Source: Ligilactobacillus apodemi DSM 16634 = JCM 16172
Lineage (GTDB): Bacteria; Bacillota; Bacilli; Lactobacillales; Lactobacillaceae
Length of the DNA: 64,000 bases
Assembly: GCF_001434405.1 (NCBI RefSeq)
Contig: NZ_AZFT01000053.1
Span: forward strand, 394,452 to 458,451
Direction of reading: 5' to 3'
Under the pieces are notes generated by a model that saw nothing but the letters and a program-made list of their open reading frames with translations, did not search any database and was not told where the DNA came from. Below, one piece after another: positions 1 to 9,470 of the stretch (within the stretch, counting starts at the first letter, position 1; the number at the start of each line of letters is the position of its first letter). The position numbers and the translations under genes were made by a program.

Positions 1-49
1 TTCTAAATTCTGCTACAATGGAAATAGCTTTAATAAAGGGATTGATCTT

Positions 50-1252
50 GTGAAAAATAAACATATAGCATTATATATAAGTGGCGGTATTGCTGTTTAT
101 AAAGCAGCAATGCTTGCGCGACTTTTTATTAAAAAAGGAGCAAAAGTTCGAGTAGCTATGACTAAAGCTGCCCAAGAATTTGTGACACCGCTGACCTTTA
201 AGGGATTAACGCATCATGAAGTTTATACAGACTTATTTTCTAAACATGGCTCACCAGTGCCACATATTGAATTAGCCGATTGGAGTGATCTGGCTGTAGT
301 AGTACCAGCAACTGCTGATATTTTAGCTAAGATGGCGCAAGGAATCGCTGCTGATTTTGTTTCAACGGCACTTTTGGCTACGGAAGTCCCGAAATATGTT
401 GTACCGGCAATGAATAATAAAATGTGGGCAAATCCAGCAACTAGAAGAAATGTTGCACAACTAAAAACTGATGGTGTTAATGTGTTAGAACCAGCAACTG
501 GCTTTTTAGCTGAGGGTTACGACGGAAAAGGGCGCATGCCAGAACCAGAAGAAATCTTAACTTGGATCGAAGGAACACAAGCTAGTAATTTTGCAAAAGA
601 CCTTGCGGGAAAAAAGATCTTACTTAGTGCAGGGGGAACGATCGAGCCGATCGATCCAGTTCGTTATTTGGCTAATCGCTCCAGTGGTAAGATGGGCTAT
701 GCCTTAGCAGAAGTTGCTCAGAGTAGAGGGGCAAAGGTTACACTAGTTTCTGGTCCTACTGCTTTAAAAGCACCTAAAGGAGTCGAAGTGATCAACGTTA
801 AAACTGCCCGTGAAATGGAAGCTGAAATGTTAGCTCATTACGCGACAGCAGATTTTGTGATCATGGCAGCTGCTGTCGCTGATTATCGTCTTGCCCAAGT
901 TTATGAGCAAAAAGTCAAAAAAGTTGGTGAGACTTGGCAATTGAACTTGGTTCGCAATCCAGACATTTTAAAGCATCTAGGTGAATTGAAACAACAGCAA
1001 CTTTTAGTGGGATTTGCTGCTGAGACGACCGAACTAGTGAAACATGCAACCGAAAAATTACGCCAAAAAAATGTAGATCTATTGGTGGCAAATGATGTTT
1101 CAAGAAAAGATATTGGTTTTGGGACCAATGATAATGCAGCTTTATTATTGACTAGAGATAAAGCACCACAGGAAACGGGTAAGATGACAAAACAACAATT
1201 AGCAAATTTGATTTATGATCGTCTTTTAGAACTAGCGAAAGAAAGGGAATAA
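50..1252 (+). CDS. coaBC: Bifunctional phosphopantothenoylcysteine decarboxylase / phosphopantothenate-cysteine ligase
   Basis: The protein makes 4'-phosphopantetheine for coenzyme A in two steps: CoaB joins cysteine to phosphopantothenate and CoaC decarboxylates the product. At 400 aa it has the usual fused length. The N-terminal flavoprotein half shows the active-site His in PHIELADW (His72) and the PAMN motif in VVPAMNNKMW. The C-terminal half carries SAGGTIEPIDPVRYL and the NRSSGKMG nucleotide-binding stretch. The start is GTG at 50, preceded by AAAGGGA; a TACAAT -10-like hexamer lies at about 15-20. The next gene starts one base after the stop, so priA is co-transcribed, as is common in Firmicutes. 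Confidence 0.97.
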   Translation: MKNKHIALYISGGIAVYKAAMLARLFIKKGAKVRVAMTKAAQEFVTPLTFKGLTHHEVYTDLFSKHGSPVPHIELADWSDLAVVVPATADILAKMAQGIAADFVSTALLATEVPKYVVPAMNNKMWANPATRRNVAQLKTDGVNVLEPATGFLAEGYDGKGRMPEPEEILTWIEGTQASNFAKDLAGKKILLSAGGTIEPIDPVRYLANRSSGKMGYALAEVAQSRGAKVTLVSGPTALKAPKGVEVINVKTAREMEAEMLAHYATADFVIMAAAVADYRLAQVYEQKVKKVGETWQLNLVRNPDILKHLGELKQQQLLVGFAAETTELVKHATEKLRQKNVDLLVANDVSRKDIGFGTNDNAALLLTRDKAPQETGKMTKQQLANLIYDRLLELAKERE

Positions 1253-1253
1253 G

Positions 1254-3680
1254 ATGGCTGAATATGCACAAGTGATCGTTGATGTCCCAACGATGCAAAC
1301 CAATCGCCCATATACTTATAAAATTCCCACAAAATTGCAGTCACAACTTGAATGTGGGATGCGAGTCATTGTACCTTTTGGCAAGGGTGAACGCAAGATC
1401 CAAGGATTTGTGGTCGGTTTTGCGACCAAAGAAGAGTTTGTAGAAAATATTGAAATCAAAGAAATTATCAGTACGATGGATCTAGCGCCAGTCCTGGCAA
1501 AAGAAGGGCTACTTCTAGCAGATTGGTTAGCGCAAAAAACATTTTCTTTTAAAATTAGTTGTTTACAAGCGATGTTACCTAATGTGATGCGCGCAAGTTA
1601 CACTAAAAAACTAAGGGTCCTTTCACCTGAATTACTTTCTGATGAAGTGAAACTATTTTTTGCCGGTCAAGCGGAAGTTGAATTTAATGAAGAGCAGCTT
1701 TCGACAAAACTACTACGTGAATTAACCTTGTTAAGGAAAAAAGATGCTTTAGAAGTTATTTATCAAGTAAATGATCGAGCTAAACCAAAAATGGTTATGA
1801 TGATCACTTCACTAGTTACAAGAGAAAATTATGAAATGCTAAAAAAACAAGTTCGTAAAAACGCGACTCGTCAGCTTGAGTTATTAGCCTTTTTAGCGCA
1901 AAAATCAGGGCAAACCTTTGCACGCTCAGAATTACCAACAAATTTAGTGCAAACTTTAAGCCAACTAAAAAAAGCTGCTGAACTTGGTTGGATCAAGTTG
2001 GAAGAAAAAGAAGCTTATCGTGATCCATATGCCACTAAAGAAGTTCAAAAGACGCAACCACAAAAATTAACTGCTGAACAACAAGTAGCAGTAGATGCTG
2101 TTTCACAAGCAATTGATGCTAAACAAGCCCAACCTTTTTTATTACAAGGGGTAACTGGGAGTGGAAAAACAGAAGTCTATTTGCAAACTATCGCTCATGC
2201 TTTGAAAAATGGTCAAACAGCTTTGATGCTTGTCCCTGAAATATCTTTGACCCCCCAAATGGTCCAAAGAGTTAAAGCACGCTTTGGGAGTCAAGTTGCC
2301 ATGCTTCACAGTGCACTATCAGATGGTGAACGCTATGATGAGTGGCGACGGATCGAACGAAAAGAAGCTAAAGTTGTTGTTGGGGCACGCTCGGCGGTAT
2401 TTGCTCCCGTCAGTGATTTAGGCGTGATCATTGTTGATGAAGAACACGAAACAAGTTACAAACAAGAAGATATGCCCCGTTATCATGCACGGAATGTAGT
2501 ATTATGGCGTGCTAAGTATCATCACTGTCCCGTTATTTTAGGATCGGCTACACCGGCGCTTGAAACTAGAGCACGGGCACAAAAGGGCGTTTATCGCCAT
2601 TTAAAATTGACGAAACGGATCAATGGTAATGCTTTACCACAAGTAGAGTTAGTTGATATGCGCCAGGCAATCAGAACCGCACCACGTCCAGATTTTTCGG
2701 AAGTTTTATTGGCGCAGATCAAAGAACGTTTAGCTCGTAACGAACAAGTTGTTTTAATGTTAAATCGGCGTGGTTATTCTTCGTTTGTACTTTGTCGGGA
2801 ATGTGGCTTTGTTTTGAAGTGTCCTAATTGTGACGTTTCTTTAACATTGCATATGGATACGCACTCAATGAAATGTCATTATTGTGGACATGAAGAAGCA
2901 ATTCCCCAGAGATGTCCTAGTTGTAATAGTAAAAAGATCCAATATTATGGAACGGGAACGCAGAAAGTTCAAGCAGAACTAGAAAAGTTACTCCCAAACG
3001 CGCGGATTTTACGTATGGATGTTGATACGACACGTAAAAAAGGTGCCCATGAACGGTTACTGGCAAAATTTGGCGCACATGAAGCCGATATTTTACTAGG
3101 GACGCAGATGATCGCAAAGGGATTAGATTTTCCTAATGTAACGTTAGTAGGAGTCTTAAATGCTGACACTGCTTTGGGATTGCCAGATTACCGATCAAGT
3201 GAGCGAACATTTCAGTTATTGACCCAAGTGAGTGGGCGTGCAGGACGTGCAGATAAAAGTGGTCAAGTAGTGATCCAAACTTATAATCCGGAGCACTATG
3301 CGATCCAGTTAGCTTGTAAACAAGATTATGAACGCTTTTTCTTTTATGAAATGAATTTGCGTCATTTAAATCACTATCCACCGTATTACTATACGATCAG
3401 GTTAACAGTTAGCGCAAAAACTGAGGCAGCCGCGGCTAAAGAAAGTTTTGCGATCAAAAAGTCCTTAGATCAATGTTTAAGCCCTGAGGCAATTGTCTTA
3501 GGACCAACGCCTAGTTCGATTTTACGGATCAACAATCGGTTTTATTACCAATTAGTGATAAAATATAAGAGTGAACCTGCACTTGAAACTTATTTGCACG
3601 AGTTATTGTTGCAAAGTCAGCAGGGTGAAAGAAAAGGGATCCAGGTCGTGATCGATCGTGACCCGGTCAATTTCTTATAA
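1254..3680 (+). CDS. priA: Primosomal replication restart helicase PriA
   Basis: This superfamily 2 3'-5' DNA helicase recognises stalled forks and reloads the replisome. The 808 aa length is normal. Walker A (GVTGSGKTEVY) lies near residue 299 and the DEEH box near 394. Between about 512 and 562, eight cysteines in CxxC pairs (CREC, CPNC, CHYC, CPSC) form the two-zinc module that is diagnostic for PriA. GRAGRADKSGQV is the helicase motif VI region. ATG at 1254 follows the coaBC stop by one base, with an RBS (AAAGGGAATAAG) inside the end of coaBC, so translation is probably coupled. Confidence 0.98.
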   Translation: MAEYAQVIVDVPTMQTNRPYTYKIPTKLQSQLECGMRVIVPFGKGERKIQGFVVGFATKEEFVENIEIKEIISTMDLAPVLAKEGLLLADWLAQKTFSFKISCLQAMLPNVMRASYTKKLRVLSPELLSDEVKLFFAGQAEVEFNEEQLSTKLLRELTLLRKKDALEVIYQVNDRAKPKMVMMITSLVTRENYEMLKKQVRKNATRQLELLAFLAQKSGQTFARSELPTNLVQTLSQLKKAAELGWIKLEEKEAYRDPYATKEVQKTQPQKLTAEQQVAVDAVSQAIDAKQAQPFLLQGVTGSGKTEVYLQTIAHALKNGQTALMLVPEISLTPQMVQRVKARFGSQVAMLHSALSDGERYDEWRRIERKEAKVVVGARSAVFAPVSDLGVIIVDEEHETSYKQEDMPRYHARNVVLWRAKYHHCPVILGSATPALETRARAQKGVYRHLKLTKRINGNALPQVELVDMRQAIRTAPRPDFSEVLLAQIKERLARNEQVVLMLNRRGYSSFVLCRECGFVLKCPNCDVSLTLHMDTHSMKCHYCGHEEAIPQRCPSCNSKKIQYYGTGTQKVQAELEKLLPNARILRMDVDTTRKKGAHERLLAKFGAHEADILLGTQMIAKGLDFPNVTLVGVLNADTALGLPDYRSSERTFQLLTQVSGRAGRADKSGQVVIQTYNPEHYAIQLACKQDYERFFFYEMNLRHLNHYPPYYYTIRLTVSAKTEAAAAKESFAIKKSLDQCLSPEAIVLGPTPSSILRINNRFYYQLVIKYKSEPALETYLHELLLQSQQGERKGIQVVIDRDPVNFL

Positions 3681-3711
3681 GTAATTAAAGAGATAAAAGG
3701 ATGAATTAAAA

Positions 3712-4677
3712 ATGACATCAGTTGTATTTATGGGAACACCAGCTTTTGCTGCCCCAATTTTAGAAGGTCTGATCAACGCAGATTATGACGTTAAAGCAGT
3801 GGTGACACAACCAGATCGCTATACCGGAAGAAAAAGAGTTTTAACTGCTTCTCCAGTTAAACAAATAGCGCAAAAATATGATATTCCAGTATTACAACCA
3901 GAAAAAATCTCTGGTAGTGAGGAAATGCAAAAAATTATCGAATTGGCGCCAGATTTGATCGTTACTGCTGCTTTTGGGCAATTTTTACCCATGAAATTGA
4001 TCGAAGCTGCTAAAATAGGTGCGATCAATGTTCATGGTTCATTATTGCCTAAATATCGTGGGGGTGCCCCAGTTCAATATGCGATCATGAATGGTGAGCA
4101 AAAAACTGGCGTAACGATTATTTATATGGTCAAAAAAATGGATGCAGGCGATATGTTAGCGCAAGCAGAAATGCCAATCAAAAAAGATGATGACACTGCT
4201 TCGATCTTTAGTAAAATGAGTATTTTAGGGCGTGATACGCTCTTAGAGCTGTTACCTGATCTTATTTCTGGTAAGCTAAAAGCTACGCCTCAAGATGAAA
4301 CACAAGTTGTCTTTTCACCAACGATCAAGCCGGAAGAAGAAACTCTTTCTTTGGATATGACAGCTCAACAGATCGATTGGAAAGTGCGCGCTTTAAGACC
4401 AGCACCAGGGGCTTACTTTGCTGATTTTAAGGGAAAACGGACTAAGCTTTGGGACGTTGAACCGATCGAAATGAAAAGTGAGTTTGAACCAGGAGTAGTA
4501 GCTCATGTTACAAAACATGAATTATATTTAACGGCTGCTGATCATACCGTCTATCGGATCAATGTTTTACAACCTGCTGGAAAACCAAAATTAAAAATTA
4601 CCGATTATTTAAATGGAGTGGGCCAAGGATTAAAGGTCGGACAAAAGGTGATCGTAGATGACAAACAAAATCAATAA
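3712..4677 (+). CDS. fmt: Methionyl-tRNA formyltransferase
   Basis: The enzyme formylates initiator Met-tRNA using 10-formyl-tetrahydrofolate. The N-terminal domain begins FMGTPAFAAPIL and holds the signature HGSLLPKYRGGAP, which includes the conserved His of the Asn-His-Asp active site. The C-terminal part (about 205-315) is the tRNA-binding domain. Length is 321 aa, typical. AAAAGGA precedes the ATG. The def gene, which often lies between priA and fmt in Bacilli, is absent here. The 3' end overlaps rsmB by 20 bases, implying translational coupling. Confidence 0.97.
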   Translation: MTSVVFMGTPAFAAPILEGLINADYDVKAVVTQPDRYTGRKRVLTASPVKQIAQKYDIPVLQPEKISGSEEMQKIIELAPDLIVTAAFGQFLPMKLIEAAKIGAINVHGSLLPKYRGGAPVQYAIMNGEQKTGVTIIYMVKKMDAGDMLAQAEMPIKKDDDTASIFSKMSILGRDTLLELLPDLISGKLKATPQDETQVVFSPTIKPEEETLSLDMTAQQIDWKVRALRPAPGAYFADFKGKRTKLWDVEPIEMKSEFEPGVVAHVTKHELYLTAADHTVYRINVLQPAGKPKLKITDYLNGVGQGLKVGQKVIVDDKQNQ

Positions 4678-6001
4678 AACTCCGCGCTACTTGGCAGTCG
4701 AATTATTGGAACGCGTTGAAAAAAGTGGCGCTTATTCTAACTTAGCGTTAAATCAAGCAATTACAAGTAATGACTTAAGTAAGCGCGATGCTCATTTACT
4801 GACAAATATCGTGTATGGGGTGATCCAACATAAATTGACTTTGGAATATTATTTAGTTCCATTTATCAAAAATCCCCAAAAATTACAAAATTGGGTCAAG
4901 CAATTGCTATTAACTGCGCTTTATCAGCAGCTTTATTTGGATAATATTCCTAAAAGAGCAGTCTTTAATGAAACGATCGAGATCGCTAAGGTTAAAGGTC
5001 ATGCTGGGATCAGAAAATTTGTGACTGGCGTTTTACATGCGATTGATCGCAAAGGTTTGCCAAAGATCGAACAGATCAATGATCCGCTTGAACGTTTAAG
5101 TGTCAAAACGAGTACGCCATTATGGTTAGTTAAACAACTAGTTAAAGAACTGGGCGAAAAAAAGGCCAGCTCGATTTTATCATCAATTAATCAAGCACCT
5201 AAGCAAACTATTCGGATAAATACGAAGTTGGAGACTAAAGAACAAGTCATTGAAAGTTTGGCTAAAGAACAAATCGTTGCTACGCCAAGTTTGGTGACCC
5301 CGTTAGCGTTACAGATCGAATCGGGCTTTATTCCCACAAGCGAGACGTTTAAGGCTGGTAAAGTGATCGTTCAAGATGAAAGTGCGATGCTTGCAGTTGA
5401 ATCAATGAATATTGCGCCAAATGACAAGGTACTAGATGCGTGTGCGGCTCCGGGCGGAAAAACGACCCAAATTGCTGCAAATTTAACAGATGGCATGGTT
5501 TATGGGCTAGATATTCATAAGCATAAAGTAAAGCTTATTCAAGAAAATGCCAAGCGGGCTCAAGTCCAAACACAAGTCCAAGCTAAGCAGTTAGATGCGC
5601 GTAAAGTTTCAGAAGTATTTGAAAAAGAGAGTTTTGATAAGATCTTGGTCGATGCCCCGTGTTCTGGAATCGGGCTGATGCGACGCAAACCGGAAGTTAA
5701 GTATGAAAAACAGCTAGCTGATTCTAAAAATCTTCATCGGATTCAAGTAGAGATTTTAAATGCAGTGGCACCACACTTAAAAGTCGGTGGAATTTTAACA
5801 TACAGTACTTGCACGATTTTAGATGAAGAAAATCAACAAACTGTGACAGAATTTTTACAACAGCATCCAGAATTTGAACAGGTAAAAACCCAGACTGCAG
5901 CTAATCTAAAACCTGAACGCAAGGAATTAGGCTTGGCGATTTATCCAGATGATTATTTATCAGATGGCTTTTATATTGCAACATTAGTAAAGAAGAATTG
6001 A
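4658..6001 (+). CDS. rsmB: 16S rRNA (cytosine-967-C5)-methyltransferase
   Basis: RsmB (Sun) methylates C967 (E. coli numbering) of 16S rRNA. An N-terminal NusB-like RNA-binding domain covers about 1-140. The Rossmann methyltransferase follows, with the SAM motif LDACAAPGGKTT near 259, the PCSG motif near 332 and the catalytic cysteine in YSTCTI near 383. The 447 aa length is typical. The gene begins inside fmt: ATG at 4658 follows AAAGGTGATC within fmt. The next gene starts nine bases after its stop, continuing the operon. Confidence 0.97.
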   Translation: MTNKINKTPRYLAVELLERVEKSGAYSNLALNQAITSNDLSKRDAHLLTNIVYGVIQHKLTLEYYLVPFIKNPQKLQNWVKQLLLTALYQQLYLDNIPKRAVFNETIEIAKVKGHAGIRKFVTGVLHAIDRKGLPKIEQINDPLERLSVKTSTPLWLVKQLVKELGEKKASSILSSINQAPKQTIRINTKLETKEQVIESLAKEQIVATPSLVTPLALQIESGFIPTSETFKAGKVIVQDESAMLAVESMNIAPNDKVLDACAAPGGKTTQIAANLTDGMVYGLDIHKHKVKLIQENAKRAQVQTQVQAKQLDARKVSEVFEKESFDKILVDAPCSGIGLMRRKPEVKYEKQLADSKNLHRIQVEILNAVAPHLKVGGILTYSTCTILDEENQQTVTEFLQQHPEFEQVKTQTAANLKPERKELGLAIYPDDYLSDGFYIATLVKKN

Positions 6002-6010
6002 GGTGTAAAC

Positions 6011-6760
6011 ATGCAGATCGTATATACGAGTGATGTAGGGAAAGTCCGTAAAGTAAATGAAGATCGTGTAGGGGCTTTTGAGAATAAAAGAGGTCATATT
6101 TTAGCACTTGTAGCCGATGGTCTAGGTGGTCATTTAGGTGGCGAAGTTGCTTCGGATATGGCAGTATCTCATTTAGGTTATTTATTTGAAGAAACATCCT
6201 TAGATAATGTGACTGATGCTAGTGAATGGTTAAAAGGGCAAGTAGTCGTTGAAAACGATAGTATTTTACAGCGGGCAGATCAGTATCAAGATCTTGCTGG
6301 CATGGGGACTACACTCGTATGTGCGTTGCTGTTTACTGACAAGGCGATGATCTCAAATATTGGTGATAGTCGAGCGTATCGTTTAAGGGATGGTAATTTT
6401 GAACAAATCACAGAAGATCATTCATATGTCAATGAATTAGTTAAACGTGGTGAGATCAGTAAAGAAGAAGCCAAACATCATCCGCATAAAAATATTATTA
6501 CCCGAACTTTAGGTATCTCTAAGCAAGCAAAGGTCGATTCTCAAGTTGTTTCTTTACAACAGGGGGATATTTTTCTATTGTGTTCTGATGGGTTGACTAA
6601 CATGGTCGATGATTTAAAGATTCAAACGATTTTAGTTGATGAGACTACTAGTTTAGAAAATAAGTGTTCTGAGTTGGTCGACCAGGCCAATTTGGCAGGC
6701 GGGTCAGATAATATCACGGTATTACTGATCAAGGTAGATCAAGGGGGCAAACCAAAATGA
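6011..6760 (+). CDS. stp: PP2C-family Ser/Thr protein phosphatase
   Basis: This metal-dependent (PPM) phosphatase reverses PrkC phosphorylation. Visible PP2C motifs are VADGLGGHLGGEVAS (metal-binding Asp and Gly pair), GMGTTLVCAL, NIGDSRAYRL, LLCSDGLTNMV and GGSDNITVLLI. The 249 aa length is normal for PrpC/Stp. An RBS (GAGGTG) precedes the ATG. The last four bases overlap the kinase gene, the usual arrangement that keeps phosphatase and kinase in step. The symbol follows the common stp/prpC naming. Confidence 0.97.
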   Translation: MQIVYTSDVGKVRKVNEDRVGAFENKRGHILALVADGLGGHLGGEVASDMAVSHLGYLFEETSLDNVTDASEWLKGQVVVENDSILQRADQYQDLAGMGTTLVCALLFTDKAMISNIGDSRAYRLRDGNFEQITEDHSYVNELVKRGEISKEEAKHHPHKNIITRTLGISKQAKVDSQVVSLQQGDIFLLCSDGLTNMVDDLKIQTILVDETTSLENKCSELVDQANLAGGSDNITVLLIKVDQGGKPK

Positions 6761-8439
6761 GAAGTGGCTACATCTTGGGTGGCCGCTATCAAATGATACG
6801 AACCCTTGGTGAAGGTGGAATGGCAAATGTTTACTTGGCCCATGATCTAATTTTAAAACGTGATGTGGCAGTAAAACTTTTGCGCCTAGATCTACGCGAT
6901 GATAAATCTGCAGTGCGTCGCTTTCATCGTGAAGCAAATTCGTTGATCGAGCTTGATAACCCACATATCGTTGAAATCTTTGATGTGGGTGAAGAACAAG
7001 GCATGCAATACTTAGTGATGGAATATGTTAAGGGAACAGACCTAAAACAATACATTGAAAAAAATAGGCCCCTAAGTTATGAGCATGTAATAAAGATCAT
7101 GGAACAGATCTTAAATGCAGTTTTGGAGGCTCATAATCATGGCATTATTCACCGTGATCTCAAGCCCCAAAATATTTTGATGGATGAAGCAGGTAATGTA
7201 AAGATTACCGATTTTGGAATTGCAGTTGCGGTCGCAGAAGAAACAATGACAAGGACCAATACTTTGATGGGATCTGTTCACTATATTTCACCAGAACAAG
7301 CTAGGGGTAGTATGATCACGCAACAATCCGATATTTACTCGTTAGGGATAATCTTATTTGAAATGCTAACAGGACATGTGCCGTATGATGGTGAGACGGC
7401 TGTTTCTATCGTGTTGAAACATTATCGCAGCCAAATGCCATCACCGCGCTTATATGACGAGAATATTCCCCAAGCCTTAGAAAATATCGTCTTGCATGCA
7501 ACTGCTAAAAATTTAGCGGAGCGTTACCAAAATGTGCGTGAGATGGCAGCTGATTTAAAAACTTGTTTAGCTGAAGAACGCAAGTCAGAAGCTAAGTGGC
7601 GACCACAAAAAGTCGTGGATGATGAAACGAAAATCTTACCTGATTTTTTTGCAGCTGATTTAGCTAAGAAAAACTTAGCTGAAACGATTGAAATTCACTC
7701 AGACATTGCTAACACAAAACCACCTAAGCTAAAGAAAAAGGGTAAAAAAAGAAAACTAGTAAGATTTTTTGTGATGTTCGTGATTTTACTTATTTTGGGG
7801 GTATTAGCCTATCTGTATTTTATTCCTAAAGAAATCAGCATGCCTAATTTAAAAGGAATGCATCAAAGAGAAGCAATGCAACTTTTAAAGAGCCAAAAAT
7901 TGACCCTGGGTAAAGTCAGTTACCAATATGACTCACATTACGATGCGGGATGTATTAGTGCAACAACTCCTAGTAGCGGGACTAAAATCAAACAGTGGAG
8001 TGAAGTGGACATAGTTTTGTCGAAAGGTGTCCAAAAAAAGGCGTTTGGTGACTATCGCCGACGCTCTTATAGCGATGTTAGTCAACGGCTAAAGAAACAA
8101 GGTGTAACCGTCAAAAAGAAGTCGCAATATTCTGACAGTGTGGCACGTGGTGAAATTATTGCACAATCGATCTCACCTACAAAAAAAGTTGATTTTTCAA
8201 AAACAACGGTCACTTTTACGGTCAGCAAAGGACCTAATACGGAAGGTATGCGTGATTTGATCGGTTATACGCTAAGTGAAGTTAAAGCGTATGCCGAAGA
8301 ATGCGGCTTAACATTAGTGGTAAAAAAAGAAAAAGTTACTACGGAAATCGAAAAAAATACGGTGATCAGTCAAGAGCCTCCTGTTGGCACACCACTTCAT
8401 GCTGGCGATGTCTTGGAAGTTACCGTAGCAAAAAGTTAA
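6757..8439 (+). CDS. prkC: PASTA-domain membrane Ser/Thr protein kinase
   Basis: This eukaryotic-type kinase senses peptidoglycan or lipid II and controls cell-wall synthesis and division. The glycine loop GEGGMANVY is at 18-26, the ATP-binding lysine at 40 (VAVKLL), HRDLKPQN at 132-139 and DFG at 152-154. A basic juxtamembrane stretch precedes a single transmembrane helix at about 334-354. Three extracellular PASTA repeats follow (about 358-425, 426-492, 493-560), the last ending near the C-terminus. The gene overlaps stp by 4 bases and is followed closely by rsgA. Length is 560 aa. Confidence 0.97.
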   Translation: MRSGYILGGRYQMIRTLGEGGMANVYLAHDLILKRDVAVKLLRLDLRDDKSAVRRFHREANSLIELDNPHIVEIFDVGEEQGMQYLVMEYVKGTDLKQYIEKNRPLSYEHVIKIMEQILNAVLEAHNHGIIHRDLKPQNILMDEAGNVKITDFGIAVAVAEETMTRTNTLMGSVHYISPEQARGSMITQQSDIYSLGIILFEMLTGHVPYDGETAVSIVLKHYRSQMPSPRLYDENIPQALENIVLHATAKNLAERYQNVREMAADLKTCLAEERKSEAKWRPQKVVDDETKILPDFFAADLAKKNLAETIEIHSDIANTKPPKLKKKGKKRKLVRFFVMFVILLILGVLAYLYFIPKEISMPNLKGMHQREAMQLLKSQKLTLGKVSYQYDSHYDAGCISATTPSSGTKIKQWSEVDIVLSKGVQKKAFGDYRRRSYSDVSQRLKKQGVTVKKKSQYSDSVARGEIIAQSISPTKKVDFSKTTVTFTVSKGPNTEGMRDLIGYTLSEVKAYAEECGLTLVVKKEKVTTEIEKNTVISQEPPVGTPLHAGDVLEVTVAKS

Positions 8440-8456
8440 GAAAGGTGATAAATTAA

Positions 8457-9344
8457 TTGACAAAAGGACAAATTAGACAATCTTTAAGCGGTTATTATGA
8501 TGTTGTTACCGAAGATGGAGCAGAATATCGTACACGAGCACGGGGAAATTTCCGGAAAAAAAAACAAACGCCATTAGTAGGTGATTTTGTAGAATTTAAA
8601 GCAGATAAGGTCGACGAAGGCTATATTTTAGAGATTTATCCGCGGAAAAATCAATTAATCCGTCCACCAATGGCTAATATTGATACGGCTATCGTAGTAA
8701 CTGCCTGTGTGGAACCAGATTTTTCTAGTAATCTGCTCGATCGTCAATTGGTAATGCTTGAAGCAAATCAAGTTTCACCGGTGTTATATTTTTCTAAATT
8801 TGATCTTTTAGATGAGACTAAAGCTAAAAAAATTACGGAAATAGTTGAGTATTATCGCCAATTTTACCCAGTTTATTTAGGGGGGCTACCAGCTGACCAA
8901 AATGTTTTAACTGAAATGCTTGCTAACCTTCATCAGCAAGTTATCGTCGTAATGGGACAAACAGGGGCAGGCAAGTCAACTTTATTAAACCAATTAAAGC
9001 CCAACCTAAATTTAGCTACCGGTGAGATCTCCAAGGCTTTGAGTCGGGGAAGACATACGACCCGTAAGGTTTCTTTGCTTCCAATCGGTGATAACTTATT
9101 AGCTGATACACCAGGTTTTTCGTCCTTTGAATTACTTGATATTGACAAGGAATCTTTACCGTTACTATTTCCAGATTTTACGGTATTACAAGCAGGATGT
9201 AAATTTAGGGGATGTTTACATATCAATGAACCTAAATGTGCAGTCAAAGAAGCCGTTTTAAGTGAAAAAATCTTGCCTAGTCGTTATGATAATTATAAAC
9301 ATTTCTATGAGGCGATCATTAATCAAAAACCAAAATATCGCTAA
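8457..9344 (+). CDS. rsgA: Ribosome small-subunit GTPase RsgA
   Basis: RsgA (YjeQ/YloQ) is a circularly permuted GTPase that releases assembly factors late in 30S maturation. An N-terminal OB fold includes TRARGNFRKKK. The permuted motif order is visible: a G4-like SKFD, then G1 GQTGAGKSTLL near 166, then G3 DTPGFSS. The C-terminal zinc module is CKFRGCLHINEPKCAVK, with the Cys/His ligands intact. The start is TTG at 8457, chosen because AAGAAAGGTGATAA lies just upstream. Length is 295 aa. Confidence 0.96.
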   Translation: MTKGQIRQSLSGYYDVVTEDGAEYRTRARGNFRKKKQTPLVGDFVEFKADKVDEGYILEIYPRKNQLIRPPMANIDTAIVVTACVEPDFSSNLLDRQLVMLEANQVSPVLYFSKFDLLDETKAKKITEIVEYYRQFYPVYLGGLPADQNVLTEMLANLHQQVIVVMGQTGAGKSTLLNQLKPNLNLATGEISKALSRGRHTTRKVSLLPIGDNLLADTPGFSSFELLDIDKESLPLLFPDFTVLQAGCKFRGCLHINEPKCAVKEAVLSEKILPSRYDNYKHFYEAIINQKPKYR

Positions 9345-9396
9345 AACAGGTGGAGTCATGTGTGAACCTGAAATAGAGTTAGAAAAGTAGAATTAA

Positions 9397-9470
9397 TTGA
9401 AAGGAAAGCTATGTAAACTCCAAGAATAATAATTGATTATTCTGTTACAATACATAGTCAAGAGAAAGTC
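9397..9470 (+). promoter_or_regulatory. Structured leader of rpe (SD block plus hairpin)
   Basis: GAAAGGAAA (9399-9407) is followed at once by an outer stem, CTATGTA (9409-9415) with TACATAG (9451-9457). An inner perfect 8-bp stem pairs AGAATAAT (9423-9430) with ATTATTCT (9436-9443). The ATG of rpe comes 13 bases later with only a weak AGAGAAAG before it. This is one of nine leaders in the window with the same layout. The pairing is seen in the sequence; the role is inferred. Confidence 0.5.

Noticed and set aside
901..1128. Minus-strand reading frames opposite coaBC, and many similar ones opposite priA, smc, recG, pheT and others.
   Set aside because: They overlap well-supported genes in full, lack RBSs and give compositionally odd proteins, so they are shadows.
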